Origin: Natronoarchaeum mannanilyticum | GTDB taxonomy: Archaea; Halobacteriota; Halobacteria; Halobacteriales; Natronoarchaeaceae | Reading direction: 5' to 3' | DNA length: 64,000 nucleotides | Assembly: GCF_039522665.1 (NCBI RefSeq) | Contig: NZ_BAAADV010000001.1 | Span: 868,001 to 932,000, forward strand | Shown here: positions 28,714 through 37,593 of the stretch, piece after piece | Position numbering within the stretch: position 1 is the stretch's first letter | Layout of the letters: every line of letters begins with the position of its first letter | Position numbers and translations under genes: made by a program | Notes under the pieces: model-generated | What the model saw: only the letters and a program-made list of their open reading frames with translations | Told to the model about the DNA's origin: nothing | Database searches by the model: none

Positions 28714-31041
28714 ATGGACGCCTCGGGGTCCTTCACAGTGCTGTACGTCGACGCCGAGCCGCCAACGTCGACATCAGTCTCCGAGGACGAACAGTTCGAC
28801 GCCGCCGTCGCGACGAGCGTCGGCGACGCCGTCGGACGGGTCGTCGATAGCGAGATCGACTGCGTCGTCGTATCGGCGACGCGCGAGGATTGGCAGTCAG
28901 TCGCCGAACGGGTGCGCGACGCCGCGCCGAGGATGCCGGTAGTCCTCGTCGACGCCGTGCCGGAGGACATCGTCGACGCCGAGGACGCGGTCGACGAGTA
29001 CGTCCGCGCGGACGATCCGGATCCGTCGCGCACGCTCGCTCGGCGGATCGAGGGCGTCGTCGCGCGGAGCGACGCCGACGCCCGAAACGAGGAGGCGGAC
29101 GGCCGATTCTACCGCGATCTCGTCGACGAGGCGTCGGACGCGATCCTCGTCGTCGACGGGTCGAGCACGATCCGGTTCGCCAACGACACCGTCGCGGAGG
29201 TGTTCGGCTACGCGCCCGACGAGATCGAGGGCGAGCCGCTGACGATGCTGATCCCCGAATCGCTCCGCGAGAACCACCTGGCGGGGATGGAAGCGTACCT
29301 CGACTCGGGCGAGCGAACGATCGACTGGAACTACGTGGAGCTGCCGGGCCGCCACAGCGACGGCCGCGAGCTCACGCTGGCGATCTCCTTCGAGGAACAC
29401 TACAGAGACGGCGAGAGGCTGTTCTCGGGAATCGTCCGGGACGTCACCGAGCGCAACGCCCGCGAGCGTCGTCTCCGGGAGTACAAGCGCCAGTTCGACG
29501 CCGTGTTCGACGATCCCGACTCCTTCATCGTGCTGTTGGACCCCGACGGGATCGTCCGCAAGGCCAACGACACCGCCCTGAAGTTCGTCGACGCGGACTT
29601 CGAGTCGGTCCACGGAGCTCCCTTCTGGAACACGCCCTGGTGGGACCACTCCGGCGCGCCGCGCGAGAAACTCGAGGAGTGGGTCGAGCGGGCCGCTGGC
29701 GGCGAGTCGGTGCGCTACGAGGCGACCCACCACGGCCCCGACGGCGAGACGGCGACGATCGACGGGACGATCCGACCGGTCACCGACGAGGACGGCCGGG
29801 TCGTCTCGCTGATCGCCGAGGGCCGGGACATCTCCGAGCGCCAGCGGATTCAGGAGGAGCTCCAGACCAGCGAGCGCTCGCTGCGCGAGCTGTACGAGGT
29901 CACGTCGAACCCCGATCTCTCCTTCGACGAGAAGCTCCACCGGATTCTCGGGATCGGCTGCTCGCGGCTGGGGCTCTCGCTGGGCTTTCTGACGCGCATC
30001 GAGGACGGCCGCCAGGAGATCCTCGCAGTCGAAGGGGACCACGAGGAGCTCCGCGAGGGCGCGACGTCGCCGCTCTCGGAAGCCTACTGCGAGGCGACGA
30101 TCGAGTCCGACGATCTGGTCGGCGCCGAGGACGCCTCGACGGCCGACTGGCTCGACGCCGCAACGTACGATCGCTGGGGGCTGTCCTGTTACCTGGGCTC
30201 GAAGATCGAGGTCCACGGCGAGCTGTTCGGAACCTTCTGCTTCGCCGACGACGCCGCGCGCGAGAAGCTCTTCTCGGACTCCGAGCGAACGTTCGTCGAA
30301 CTGCTCGCCCAGTGGGCCAGCCACGAACTCGAACGCGAGCGCCGACAGGAACAGCTCGAACGGGCGAACGACCAACTCGAGCGGACCAACGATCAGCTCG
30401 AACGCACGAACGACCGGCTCGAACAGTTCGCCAGCGTCGTCAGCCACGACATCCGGAACCCGCTGACGGTCGCGATGGGCCACCTCGACGTCGCCCGAGA
30501 GCGCGGTGACGGCGACGACGAGCAGCTCGAAGAGGTCGAGCGCTCGCTCGAGCGGATCGACGCGCTGATCGACGACCTGCTGACGCTCGCCCGGCAGGGC
30601 GACTCGGTCGGCGAGATCGAGGCCGTCGCTCTCGACGCCGTCGCGCGGGACGCCTGGGAGACGGCAGACACCGCCGAAGCGAGCGTCGAGTTCGACGATC
30701 CGCCGACGATCCGCGCCGACGAGTCCCGGCTGCGCCAGCTGCTGGAGAACTTCTTTCGAAATGCGATCGACCACGGCCCCGACGACGTGACCGTCGGGGT
30801 GGGCGCGCTGCCCGAGGGCGAGGGATTTTTCGTGGAGGACGACGGTCCCGGCATTCCCTCCGAGGAGCGCGAGCAGGTGTTCGAGCAGGGACACACGACC
30901 TCGCCCGACGGAACGGGGTTCGGGCTGGCGATCGTCGACCAGATCGTCGACGCCCACGACTGGGCAATCGACCTCGGCGAGAGCGAGGACGGGGGAGCGC
31001 GATTCGAGATTACCGGCGTCGAGACGGTCGCAAGCGAGTGA
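28714..31041 (+). CDS. PAS-GAF sensor histidine kinase with degenerate receiver
   Basis: A 775-residue soluble kinase. In order it has a receiver-like domain (about 1-125), a PAS domain (about 130-255, DEASDAILVVDG), a second PAS (about 265-385), a GAF domain (about 405-550), a coiled linker of three heptads ERTNDQL, a dimerisation domain with the phospho-accepting His in VVSHDIRNPLTVAM, and an ATPase domain (NFFRNAIDHG, DDGPGIPS, GTGFGLAIV). The receiver-like part has VDAEPP and VVSATRED where a functional receiver has an acidic pair and a phospho-Asp, so it is probably not phosphorylated. No response regulator is adjacent. The ATG at 28714 follows CTTTCAAG by about 27 bases. Confidence 0.93.
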   Translation: MDASGSFTVLYVDAEPPTSTSVSEDEQFDAAVATSVGDAVGRVVDSEIDCVVVSATREDWQSVAERVRDAAPRMPVVLVDAVPEDIVDAEDAVDEYVRADDPDPSRTLARRIEGVVARSDADARNEEADGRFYRDLVDEASDAILVVDGSSTIRFANDTVAEVFGYAPDEIEGEPLTMLIPESLRENHLAGMEAYLDSGERTIDWNYVELPGRHSDGRELTLAISFEEHYRDGERLFSGIVRDVTERNARERRLREYKRQFDAVFDDPDSFIVLLDPDGIVRKANDTALKFVDADFESVHGAPFWNTPWWDHSGAPREKLEEWVERAAGGESVRYEATHHGPDGETATIDGTIRPVTDEDGRVVSLIAEGRDISERQRIQEELQTSERSLRELYEVTSNPDLSFDEKLHRILGIGCSRLGLSLGFLTRIEDGRQEILAVEGDHEELREGATSPLSEAYCEATIESDDLVGAEDASTADWLDAATYDRWGLSCYLGSKIEVHGELFGTFCFADDAAREKLFSDSERTFVELLAQWASHELERERRQEQLERANDQLERTNDQLERTNDRLEQFASVVSHDIRNPLTVAMGHLDVARERGDGDDEQLEEVERSLERIDALIDDLLTLARQGDSVGEIEAVALDAVARDAWETADTAEASVEFDDPPTIRADESRLRQLLENFFRNAIDHGPDDVTVGVGALPEGEGFFVEDDGPGIPSEEREQVFEQGHTTSPDGTGFGLAIVDQIVDAHDWAIDLGESEDGGARFEITGVETVASE

Positions 31042-31165
31042 TCGAGGCCGCGATTCGTCGCCGAGCTCGCTGACGGGGACGCCGCGCCGCCCGGTCGCGA
31101 CGCCGGCGAGCGGGCGAAAGCGACCGTTCCGAAGGGCTAAAGCGCGCGGCAGAAGACGTGCGAGT

Positions 31166-33721
31166 ATGAAGTTCCACGAGGCGGCGAACTTCCTCTACGA
31201 CCTTCGGCGGTTCGGTCCGCGCCCCGGGATCGAGTCGACCGCCGACCTCCTCTCTCACCTCGACGACCCCCACGACGGGCTGGCGTGCGTGCAGATCGCG
31301 GGGTCGAACGGCAAGGGCTCGACCGCCCGGATGGTCGAGTCGATCCTGCGCGAGGCCGGACTGACGGTGGGGCTGTTCACGTCGCCCCACCTCGAGGACC
31401 TGCGCGAGCGAATCCGCGTCGACGGGCGGAAGATCCAGACGGGCGCCGTCGCCGATTTCGCCGACGAGATCGCGCCGTACGTCCGCGAGAAGGGCGCCGA
31501 CGGCGTCTCGCCGACGTTCTTCGAGGCGACCACCGCGATGGCGCTGTGGCAGTTCGACCGCCGGGACGTCGACGTCGCCGTGCTCGAAGTCGGCATCGGC
31601 GGCAAGCTCGACGCGACGAGCGTCGTCGACCCGATCGCGAGCGCGGTGACGACGGTGACGCTGGAACACACCGACGTGCTCGGCGATACTATCCCCGAGA
31701 TCGCACGGGACAAGGCCCACGTCGCGCCCGCCGACGCGCCGCTGGTCACCGGCGCCGAGGGCGAAGCGCTCGACGCCGTCCGCGAGGTCGCCGGCGACGT
31801 GCTGACCGTCGGTAAAGGGGACGACGTGGTGCCGTCCTACGGCGGTCGGCGGAACCACACCGAGTCGGCCGTCGCGATCGAGGGACCCGACTGGTCGGTC
31901 GACGGGCGCGTCCCGACGGTCGGCGCCTATCAGGCCGACAACGCCGGCATCGCCGCCGCGCTCGCCCGGCAGGTGACCGAGCGCCTGAGCGGCGAGCCGG
32001 TCGTCGAAGGGAAGATCGAACGCGGTCTCCGGCAGGCCCACTGGCCGGGCCGGTTCGAGGTACTGGAACGCGATCCCCTGACCGTGCTCGACGGCGCGCA
32101 CAACCCCGGCGCCTGCGAGAAGCTCGCCGGCGCGCTCGCGGAGTTCGACTACGACGATCTCCACGTCGTCTTCGGGGCGATGCACGACAAGGCCCACGGA
32201 GAGATGGCCGCCGCGCTCCCGACGCCCGACCGCGTCGTCGCCTGCGAACCGGATCTCGATCGCTCCGAGGACGCCGCCGTGCTCGCGGAGGTGTTCGAGC
32301 GCGCCGGCGCCGGCGAGGTAGCGACGAGAGGCTCGGTCGAAGGCGCCGTCGCCGAGGCGCTCGCGGCCGCCGACGCGGACGACTGCGTGCTGGTGACCGG
32401 CTCGCTGTTCACCGTCGCCGAAGCCAGGACGCGCTGGTCGCGCCTGGAGATTCCCAGGCGCGTCCGCGATCTCGACGACGCGCGCTCGGTGCTCGACGGC
32501 GCGCACGTGCCGGAGGCCGAGATCGAGCGGACGGCGCCCGACGGCGTCCACCGCGTGCTGACGACGCGCGTCCGGACGCGCCAGGCCCGCCGGCTCGAAG
32601 CCGCGATGCTCGCGGTCGGGGGCGACTGCGCGCTCTCGGGCGTCAGCGAGCAGGACGACGCCGTCGTCGACGTCGCACTGCTGGGGACGCTCGCGGAGTT
32701 CGAGGCGCTCGTCGATCGGCTCGACGACCGCGACGGCGGGCTCGGATCGATCGCCGACGAGTTACGGGCGACGCTGGAGCTGGAGGGCGACGCCGCTGCT
32801 CCGGAGAGCGACATCGACGCGCGGGCCGGCTCCGCCACCGGCAGCCGCGACTACCCCTGGCAGGACGGCACCGCGGTGATGGGCATTCTAAATGTCACGC
32901 CCGATAGCTTCCACGACGGCGGCGAGTACGACGCCGTCGAGGACGCCGCGGCGCGGGCCGAACGGATGGTCGAGGAGGGCGCCGACATCGTCGACGTCGG
33001 CGGCGAGAGCACCCGGCCGGGCGCCGAGCCGGTCCCGGTCGAGGAGGAGAAAGAACGCGTCGTCCCGGTCGTCGAGCGCGTCGCCGACCTCGACGCGATG
33101 ATCTCGGTCGACACTCGCCGGGCCGCGGTGGCGCGAGCCGCACTGGAGGCCGGCGCCGATATCCTCAACGACGTGTCGGGGCTGGAGGATCCGGAGATGC
33201 GCTTCGTCGCCGCGGAGTACGACGCCCCGCTCGTGGTGATGCACAGCGTGAACGCGCCCGTCGACCCCGACGCGGACGTCGAGTACGACGACGTCGTGAC
33301 GGACGTGATCGACCAGCTGCGCGAGCGCGTGCTGCTGGCCGAGAAGGCCGGCCTGGATCGCGAGCGGATCATCGTCGATCCCGGACTCGGGTTCGCGAAG
33401 TCCGCGTCCGAGGAGTTCAAGCTACTCGGGCGGATCGACGAGTTCGACGCCTTCGGCTGTCCGGTGCTGGTCGGCCATTCCCACAAGTCGATGTACGCGC
33501 TCACCGGGCAGTCGGCCGGCGAGCGCGGCCCGCCGACGGTCGCGGCGTCGGCGCTGGCAGCCGACCGCGGCGCCGACATCGTGCGGGTCCACGACGTCGC
33601 GGAGAACGTCGCCGCGGTCAACGTCGCCGCGGCGGCGTCGGCGTCCAGCCGTGACGACGTCGAGACGGGGCCCGACGAGCTGCGCTCGTCGGCATCCGGC
33701 GACGAATCGGACGACGAGTGA
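31166..33721 (+). CDS. folCP: Folylpolyglutamate synthase - dihydropteroate synthase fusion
   Basis: An 851-residue bifunctional folate enzyme known from Haloferax and relatives. Residues 1 to about 425 are the FolC ligase (P-loop AGSNGKGST at 45-53, FTSPHLEDLRERI, EVGIGGKLDAT). Residues about 426-545 resemble the extra N-terminal domain of some bacterial dihydropteroate synthases (RRLEAAMLAVGGDCALSG, VDVALLGTLAEFEALVDRL). Residues about 560-835 are the DHPS barrel (MGILNVTPDSFHDGG, DVGGESTRPGAEPV, DPGLGFAKS, GHSHKSMYAL). It would join the pterin to p-aminobenzoate and add glutamates. The usual Arg of G-x-S-R-K is His here. Confidence 0.94.
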   Translation: MKFHEAANFLYDLRRFGPRPGIESTADLLSHLDDPHDGLACVQIAGSNGKGSTARMVESILREAGLTVGLFTSPHLEDLRERIRVDGRKIQTGAVADFADEIAPYVREKGADGVSPTFFEATTAMALWQFDRRDVDVAVLEVGIGGKLDATSVVDPIASAVTTVTLEHTDVLGDTIPEIARDKAHVAPADAPLVTGAEGEALDAVREVAGDVLTVGKGDDVVPSYGGRRNHTESAVAIEGPDWSVDGRVPTVGAYQADNAGIAAALARQVTERLSGEPVVEGKIERGLRQAHWPGRFEVLERDPLTVLDGAHNPGACEKLAGALAEFDYDDLHVVFGAMHDKAHGEMAAALPTPDRVVACEPDLDRSEDAAVLAEVFERAGAGEVATRGSVEGAVAEALAAADADDCVLVTGSLFTVAEARTRWSRLEIPRRVRDLDDARSVLDGAHVPEAEIERTAPDGVHRVLTTRVRTRQARRLEAAMLAVGGDCALSGVSEQDDAVVDVALLGTLAEFEALVDRLDDRDGGLGSIADELRATLELEGDAAAPESDIDARAGSATGSRDYPWQDGTAVMGILNVTPDSFHDGGEYDAVEDAAARAERMVEEGADIVDVGGESTRPGAEPVPVEEEKERVVPVVERVADLDAMISVDTRRAAVARAALEAGADILNDVSGLEDPEMRFVAAEYDAPLVVMHSVNAPVDPDADVEYDDVVTDVIDQLRERVLLAEKAGLDRERIIVDPGLGFAKSASEEFKLLGRIDEFDAFGCPVLVGHSHKSMYALTGQSAGERGPPTVAASALAADRGADIVRVHDVAENVAAVNVAAAASASSRDDVETGPDELRSSASGDESDDE

Positions 33722-33733
33722 GCGCGGGCGGGG

Positions 33734-33922
33734 CTACTGCCAGCGGTCGAGCGCGACGAACGACGTCTCCTCCGCGGTGATCCAGTGGGTCACCAGCTTC
33801 TCCTCCGAGCAGTTCCGCGGAAAGATCGTGCACGTTGACGGTTCGCCGTCGTTGCTCACGGTGACGTGTTCGAGCTCGCCGAGCTTCGCGGGCGCCGCGG
33901 TATCGGACATCCGTTGCGACAT
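33734..33922 (-). CDS. Small conserved haloarchaeal protein, unknown function
   Basis: A 62-residue protein starting at the ATG at 33922 (MSQRMSDTAAP). Its core HVTVSNDGEPSTCTIFPRNC and the ending VTHWITAEETSFVALDRW match a short haloarchaeal family (the W-I-T-A-E-E-x-S-F-V motif) that I recall as widespread in the class and uncharacterised. It converges with folCP, 12 bases apart. A TTG at 33934 could extend it by four residues. Confidence 0.78.
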   Translation of the reverse strand: MSQRMSDTAAPAKLGELEHVTVSNDGEPSTCTIFPRNCSEEKLVTHWITAEETSFVALDRWQ

Positions 33923-34386
33923 GGCTTGTCTCAATCGTGACTTGTACGCCGAGATTACTTACATGTTGTCCAAATATTCTGCCAATGACTCTGTAGACGT
34001 GTAGTGGATTACGAGTGTACTAGCGTATCTTACGAAAGTCTTTTACGTCAGAAGCTGGTATTCGTGAACAAGCCACACAGGAGGTGATCCGATTCGACAC
34101 ACAGGAACGATCGATCAAGTCCGAGTTGCACCGTCCCGGTCCGTAGGGTGCCGAACGTTGCTGAGTCATCCCGATCCAACCACTCGCGTCGGCGCCCACG
34201 ACCACTTCCAGTCCGTCTGTCTTCGAGACCGAATCGCTGCCACCGGTCCTACCCGTCGCTCTTTGTCGCGTCCGTGGATAGAGATCCATCATCACCGTCG
34301 GGCAAGTCCGCGCGTGGCTCGATCCGAGCGTCGTCGCCGTGGTCCGAGAGACGACCGGCGACAAAGAGTAGACCGAGTAGTCCGGC
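33923..34386. other. 464-base gap without a recognised gene
   Basis: The stretch is noticeably richer in A/T than its neighbours, especially 33923-34080, which is the promoter side of the small gene. Reading frames in both directions (for example minus 34020-34390) lack haloarchaeal codon bias and match no family I recognise. It could be a decayed gene or IS remnant upstream of the glycosyltransferase terminus, but no terminal repeats were found. Confidence 0.4.
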
Positions 34387-35448
34387 TTACAGCAGCCCGT
34401 ACTGCGCCCGCAGCTCGCGGTAGAGGTCCAGATACTGGTCGAGCACGGCGCCGCGATCGAACCCCGAGAAGTCCTCGTCGACGGCCAGCGGCTCCATCTC
34501 GCCGGCCTCGCGGATGGCGTCGGCGAGCTCCTGCTCGCTGGTCGTTCGGAAGCCCCGCTCGCGCCCCTCGACGAGCTCGTGGGCGCTGGAGTCGGCGTGG
34601 TACTCGACGATACCGACGCAGCCACACGCCAGCGCCCACAGCAGCTCGGTCGCGAACTTGCACTGTCGAGCGGTCTGGACGAACACGTGGGCGCTCCGGT
34701 AGATCGCGACGCGGTCCTCGCGGGAGAGCTCGCCGACGAACTCGATGCGATCCTCGATCCGCAGGTCCCGCGCTTGCTGCTCGTAGTTCTCGCGCTCGGG
34801 GCCGTCGCCGATTACGGTCGCGGACCACTCGAAGTCCCGCAGTTCCGCGAGGCCGAGCAGCAGGCTCTCCAGGTTGGCGCCCTCGTCGAGCCGGCGGGCG
34901 TACACGACGTGGCGCTCGTCGGCCGGCTCGGTCGAGCGGATCAGGTCGAAGTCGACGCTGTTGGAGATCACCTGCAGGCGCTCCATGTCGGCGCCGCGCT
35001 CGCGCAGGCGCGTCCGGACGAGCCGCGAGGGCGTGACGATGCGGTCGGGCGCCGTCAGCGCGCGCCGGGTGAGAAAGCCGCCGTCGGCGCCCTCGGGATC
35101 GTACCAGTCGGCCAGCAGCGGCGTCCGGGCCAGCGTCGCGCCGACGCTCGCGGCGGTGATCGCCGGCGGAAACGTCGCGCCGGCGTGAACGATGTCGGGA
35201 TCCGCGCGGGCGACGGCGAACGGCGCCCGCAGGAGAAACGACTGGCGGGCCGTCTCGTCGAGAGTTACCCCGTGGTAGGTCAGCCCCGCCTCCTCGCGCG
35301 TGTCGTCGGTGTTCGACCACCACCTGGCGCAGAAGACGTGGACGTCGTGGCCCCGGTCGGCCAGCGACGACGCCACCCGCCGGAGCCGCCGTTCCGGGGG
35401 TGCGTCACGGTGGTGCGTAGTCGTCAACGAAACCAGCGCGACGCGCAT
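34387..35448 (-). CDS. GT-B glycosyltransferase (GT4 family-like)
   Basis: A 353-residue cytoplasmic glycosyltransferase. The N-terminal acceptor domain starts MRVALVSLTTTHHRDAPPERRL. The sugar-nucleotide domain has VVYARRLDEGANLESLLLG, ATVIGDGPERENYEQQA, IEFVGELSREDRVAIYRSAH and, in place of the usual E-x(7)-E, ATELLWALACGCVGIVEY. It would transfer a sugar to a lipid, protein or other glycan, but there is no glycan cluster around it. It begins with an ATG about 25 bases after an AT-rich tract (35467-35480). Confidence 0.88.
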   Translation of the reverse strand: MRVALVSLTTTHHRDAPPERRLRRVASSLADRGHDVHVFCARWWSNTDDTREEAGLTYHGVTLDETARQSFLLRAPFAVARADPDIVHAGATFPPAITAASVGATLARTPLLADWYDPEGADGGFLTRRALTAPDRIVTPSRLVRTRLRERGADMERLQVISNSVDFDLIRSTEPADERHVVYARRLDEGANLESLLLGLAELRDFEWSATVIGDGPERENYEQQARDLRIEDRIEFVGELSREDRVAIYRSAHVFVQTARQCKFATELLWALACGCVGIVEYHADSSAHELVEGRERGFRTTSEQELADAIREAGEMEPLAVDEDFSGFDRGAVLDQYLDLYRELRAQYGLL

Positions 35449-35551
35449 ACCGCCCCAGATGAAACGATCTATTAAAAATCCCGGCTATTCTCCGGCGCGG
35501 TCGGGGCGGGCGACGGTGTGGGGCGTGTCGACGTGGAGATGCGAACGTCGC

Positions 35552-35656
35552 GGCGACGACGGCGTCGGCAGGCCGCTGCGGCGACGGCGTCGGCAGGCCG
35601 CTGCGGCGACAACGGCGCCGGGACGCCGCTGTGACGACGGCGTCGGGACGCCCCGA
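35552..35656. repeat. Four imperfect 25-28 base tandem repeats
   Basis: Units of the form GGCGAC(GAC)GGCGTCGGCAGGCCGCTGC run four times in the gap before the S9 peptidase gene. Two nearly identical units are followed by two diverged ones, alternating 28 and 25 bases. They are non-coding as far as can be seen and end about 50 bases before the start codon. Confidence 0.7.
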
Positions 35657-35709
35657 GTTGCGACGCCACGCGCCGGAAGCTACTCGGATACGGCGGTGCT
35701 GGATCCGGT

Positions 35710-37542
35710 ATGACCTACTCGATCGAGCGGTACCTCAACGTCCGCAGCGCCTACGGCTCCTCGTTCGGTCCCGAGGGCGACCGGCTGGCATTCCTGATGG
35801 ACACCACCGGCGTCCCGCAGGTGTGGACGCTCGACGGGCCGCGGCGCTGGCCGACCCAGCGCACCTTCGCCGACGAGCGCGTCACCTTCGCGGACTGGTC
35901 GCCCGAGCGCAGCGAGTTGGCGTTCGGGATGGACGAGGGCGGCAACGAGCGCCAGCAGCTCTTTCTCCTGGACGCCGAAACGGGTGAGATCGACAACGTG
36001 ACCGGAATGCCCGACGCCAAGCACCGCTGGGGCGGCTGGTCGAGTGACGGCGAGCGCTTCGCGTTCGCCTCCAATCGCCGCGACGAGGCCGTCTTCGACG
36101 TGTACGTCCAGCGCCGGGACGAGCGCGGCGACGAGGCCAAACTCGTCCACGAGGGCTCGGGCTGGCTCTCGGTCGCCGGCTGGAGCCCCGACGACGACCG
36201 GCTGCTCGTCCACGAGGCTCGCGCGAGCTTCGACCACGACCTGCACGTGCTCGACCTCGATTCGGGCGAGATGGAGCACGTCACGCCCCACGACGGCGAC
36301 GTGCGCTACAGCGGCGCCGAGTGGGGCCCCGACGGCGAGGCGGTCTATCTGGTGACCGACGAGGGGGCCGACACCCTCTATCTCGCTCGTCTCGATCTCG
36401 CATCGAACGCGCTCGAAACCGTCGAGGAGGGCGGCGACTGGAACGTCGACGGCGTCGCGCTCGACGCCGACAGCGGGCGACTGGTCTACTCGCGCAACGT
36501 CGAGGGCTACACCGAGATCACGGCCGGCGAACTCGTCGGCCCGACCGAAATCGAGGAAGTTCCGGCGCCGGATCTCCCCGAGGGAACCGCGGGCGGCGTC
36601 GACTTCGCGCCCGGCGGCGACCGGTACGCGATCACCGCCAGCGGGCGCGGGACGAACGCGAACGTCCACGTCGTCGAGTTCGAGACCGGCGAGATCGAGC
36701 GCTGGACCGACGCGCCGACGGCGGGCATTCCCCGGGAGACGTTCCGGGCGCCCGATCTCGTGCGCTTCGAGAGTTTCGACGGGCTCGAGGTGCCGGCGTA
36801 TCTCTCGCTGCCGGGGGACGCCGCAGACGGGCCTGACGCCGACGACGAATCGACGGACGGCGACGTGCCCGTGATCGTCGACATCCACGGCGGTCCCGAG
36901 AGCCAGCGCCGGCCGTCCTTCAGCTCGGTCAAGCAGTACTTCCTCGATCGGGGGTACGCCGTCTTCGAGCCGAACGTCCGCGGGTCGTCGGGCTACGGGC
37001 GGGAGTACACCCACCTCGACGACGTCCGCAAGCGGATGGATTCGGTGAAGGATATCAGGGCGGGCGTCGAGTGGCTTCACGACCACCCGGCGGTCGATCC
37101 CGATCGGATCGCCGTCATGGGCGGCTCCTACGGTGGGTTCATGACGCTGGCGTGCCTGACCGAGTACCCCGACCTCTGGGCGGCCGGCGTCGACGTCGTC
37201 GGCATCGCCAACTTCGTCACGTTCCTGGAGAACACCGGCGAGTGGCGACGCGAACTGCGGGAAGCCGAGTACGGTTCGCTCGCGGAGGACCGCGAGTTCC
37301 TGGAGTCGATCAGTCCGATCAACAACGTCGAGAAGATCGCCGCACCGTTGTTCGTGCTCCACGGCGCAAACGATCCCCGCGTGCCCGTCGGCGAGGCCGA
37401 GCAGATCGCGGAGCGGGCCGGCGAGCAGGGCGTCCCGACGCGCAAGCTGATCTTCGAGGACGAGGGCCACGGGTTCACCAAGTTGGAGAACAAGATCGAG
37501 GCGTACTCCGCGATCGCGGCGTTCCTCGACGAGCACGTCTGA
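35710..37542 (+). CDS. S9 family prolyl-oligopeptidase-like peptidase
   Basis: A 610-residue serine peptidase with an N-terminal beta-propeller (about residues 1-350, repeated W-S-P-D/E-R blocks such as ADWSPERSELAF and AGWSPDDDRLLV) and an alpha/beta-hydrolase domain. Catalytic residues are S473 in GGSYGGFM, Asp in GANDPRVPVGEA and His in DEGHGFTK. The oxyanion part is DIHGGPESQRR. It resembles acylaminoacyl/dipeptidyl peptidases and should trim short peptides in the cytoplasm; no signal peptide is present. The start ATG is clear. Confidence 0.94.
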   Translation: MTYSIERYLNVRSAYGSSFGPEGDRLAFLMDTTGVPQVWTLDGPRRWPTQRTFADERVTFADWSPERSELAFGMDEGGNERQQLFLLDAETGEIDNVTGMPDAKHRWGGWSSDGERFAFASNRRDEAVFDVYVQRRDERGDEAKLVHEGSGWLSVAGWSPDDDRLLVHEARASFDHDLHVLDLDSGEMEHVTPHDGDVRYSGAEWGPDGEAVYLVTDEGADTLYLARLDLASNALETVEEGGDWNVDGVALDADSGRLVYSRNVEGYTEITAGELVGPTEIEEVPAPDLPEGTAGGVDFAPGGDRYAITASGRGTNANVHVVEFETGEIERWTDAPTAGIPRETFRAPDLVRFESFDGLEVPAYLSLPGDAADGPDADDESTDGDVPVIVDIHGGPESQRRPSFSSVKQYFLDRGYAVFEPNVRGSSGYGREYTHLDDVRKRMDSVKDIRAGVEWLHDHPAVDPDRIAVMGGSYGGFMTLACLTEYPDLWAAGVDVVGIANFVTFLENTGEWRRELREAEYGSLAEDREFLESISPINNVEKIAAPLFVLHGANDPRVPVGEAEQIAERAGEQGVPTRKLIFEDEGHGFTKLENKIEAYSAIAAFLDEHV

Positions 37543-37593
37543 GACGCAGAAAAGCGCGACCGGGCGGCGGCGTCGAGCCGCCCCGAGACGGGC

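Noticed and set aside
34020-34625. 201-codon minus-strand frame before the glycosyltransferase terminus
   Set aside because: Half overlaps the glycosyltransferase out of frame; the rest has no recognisable family.
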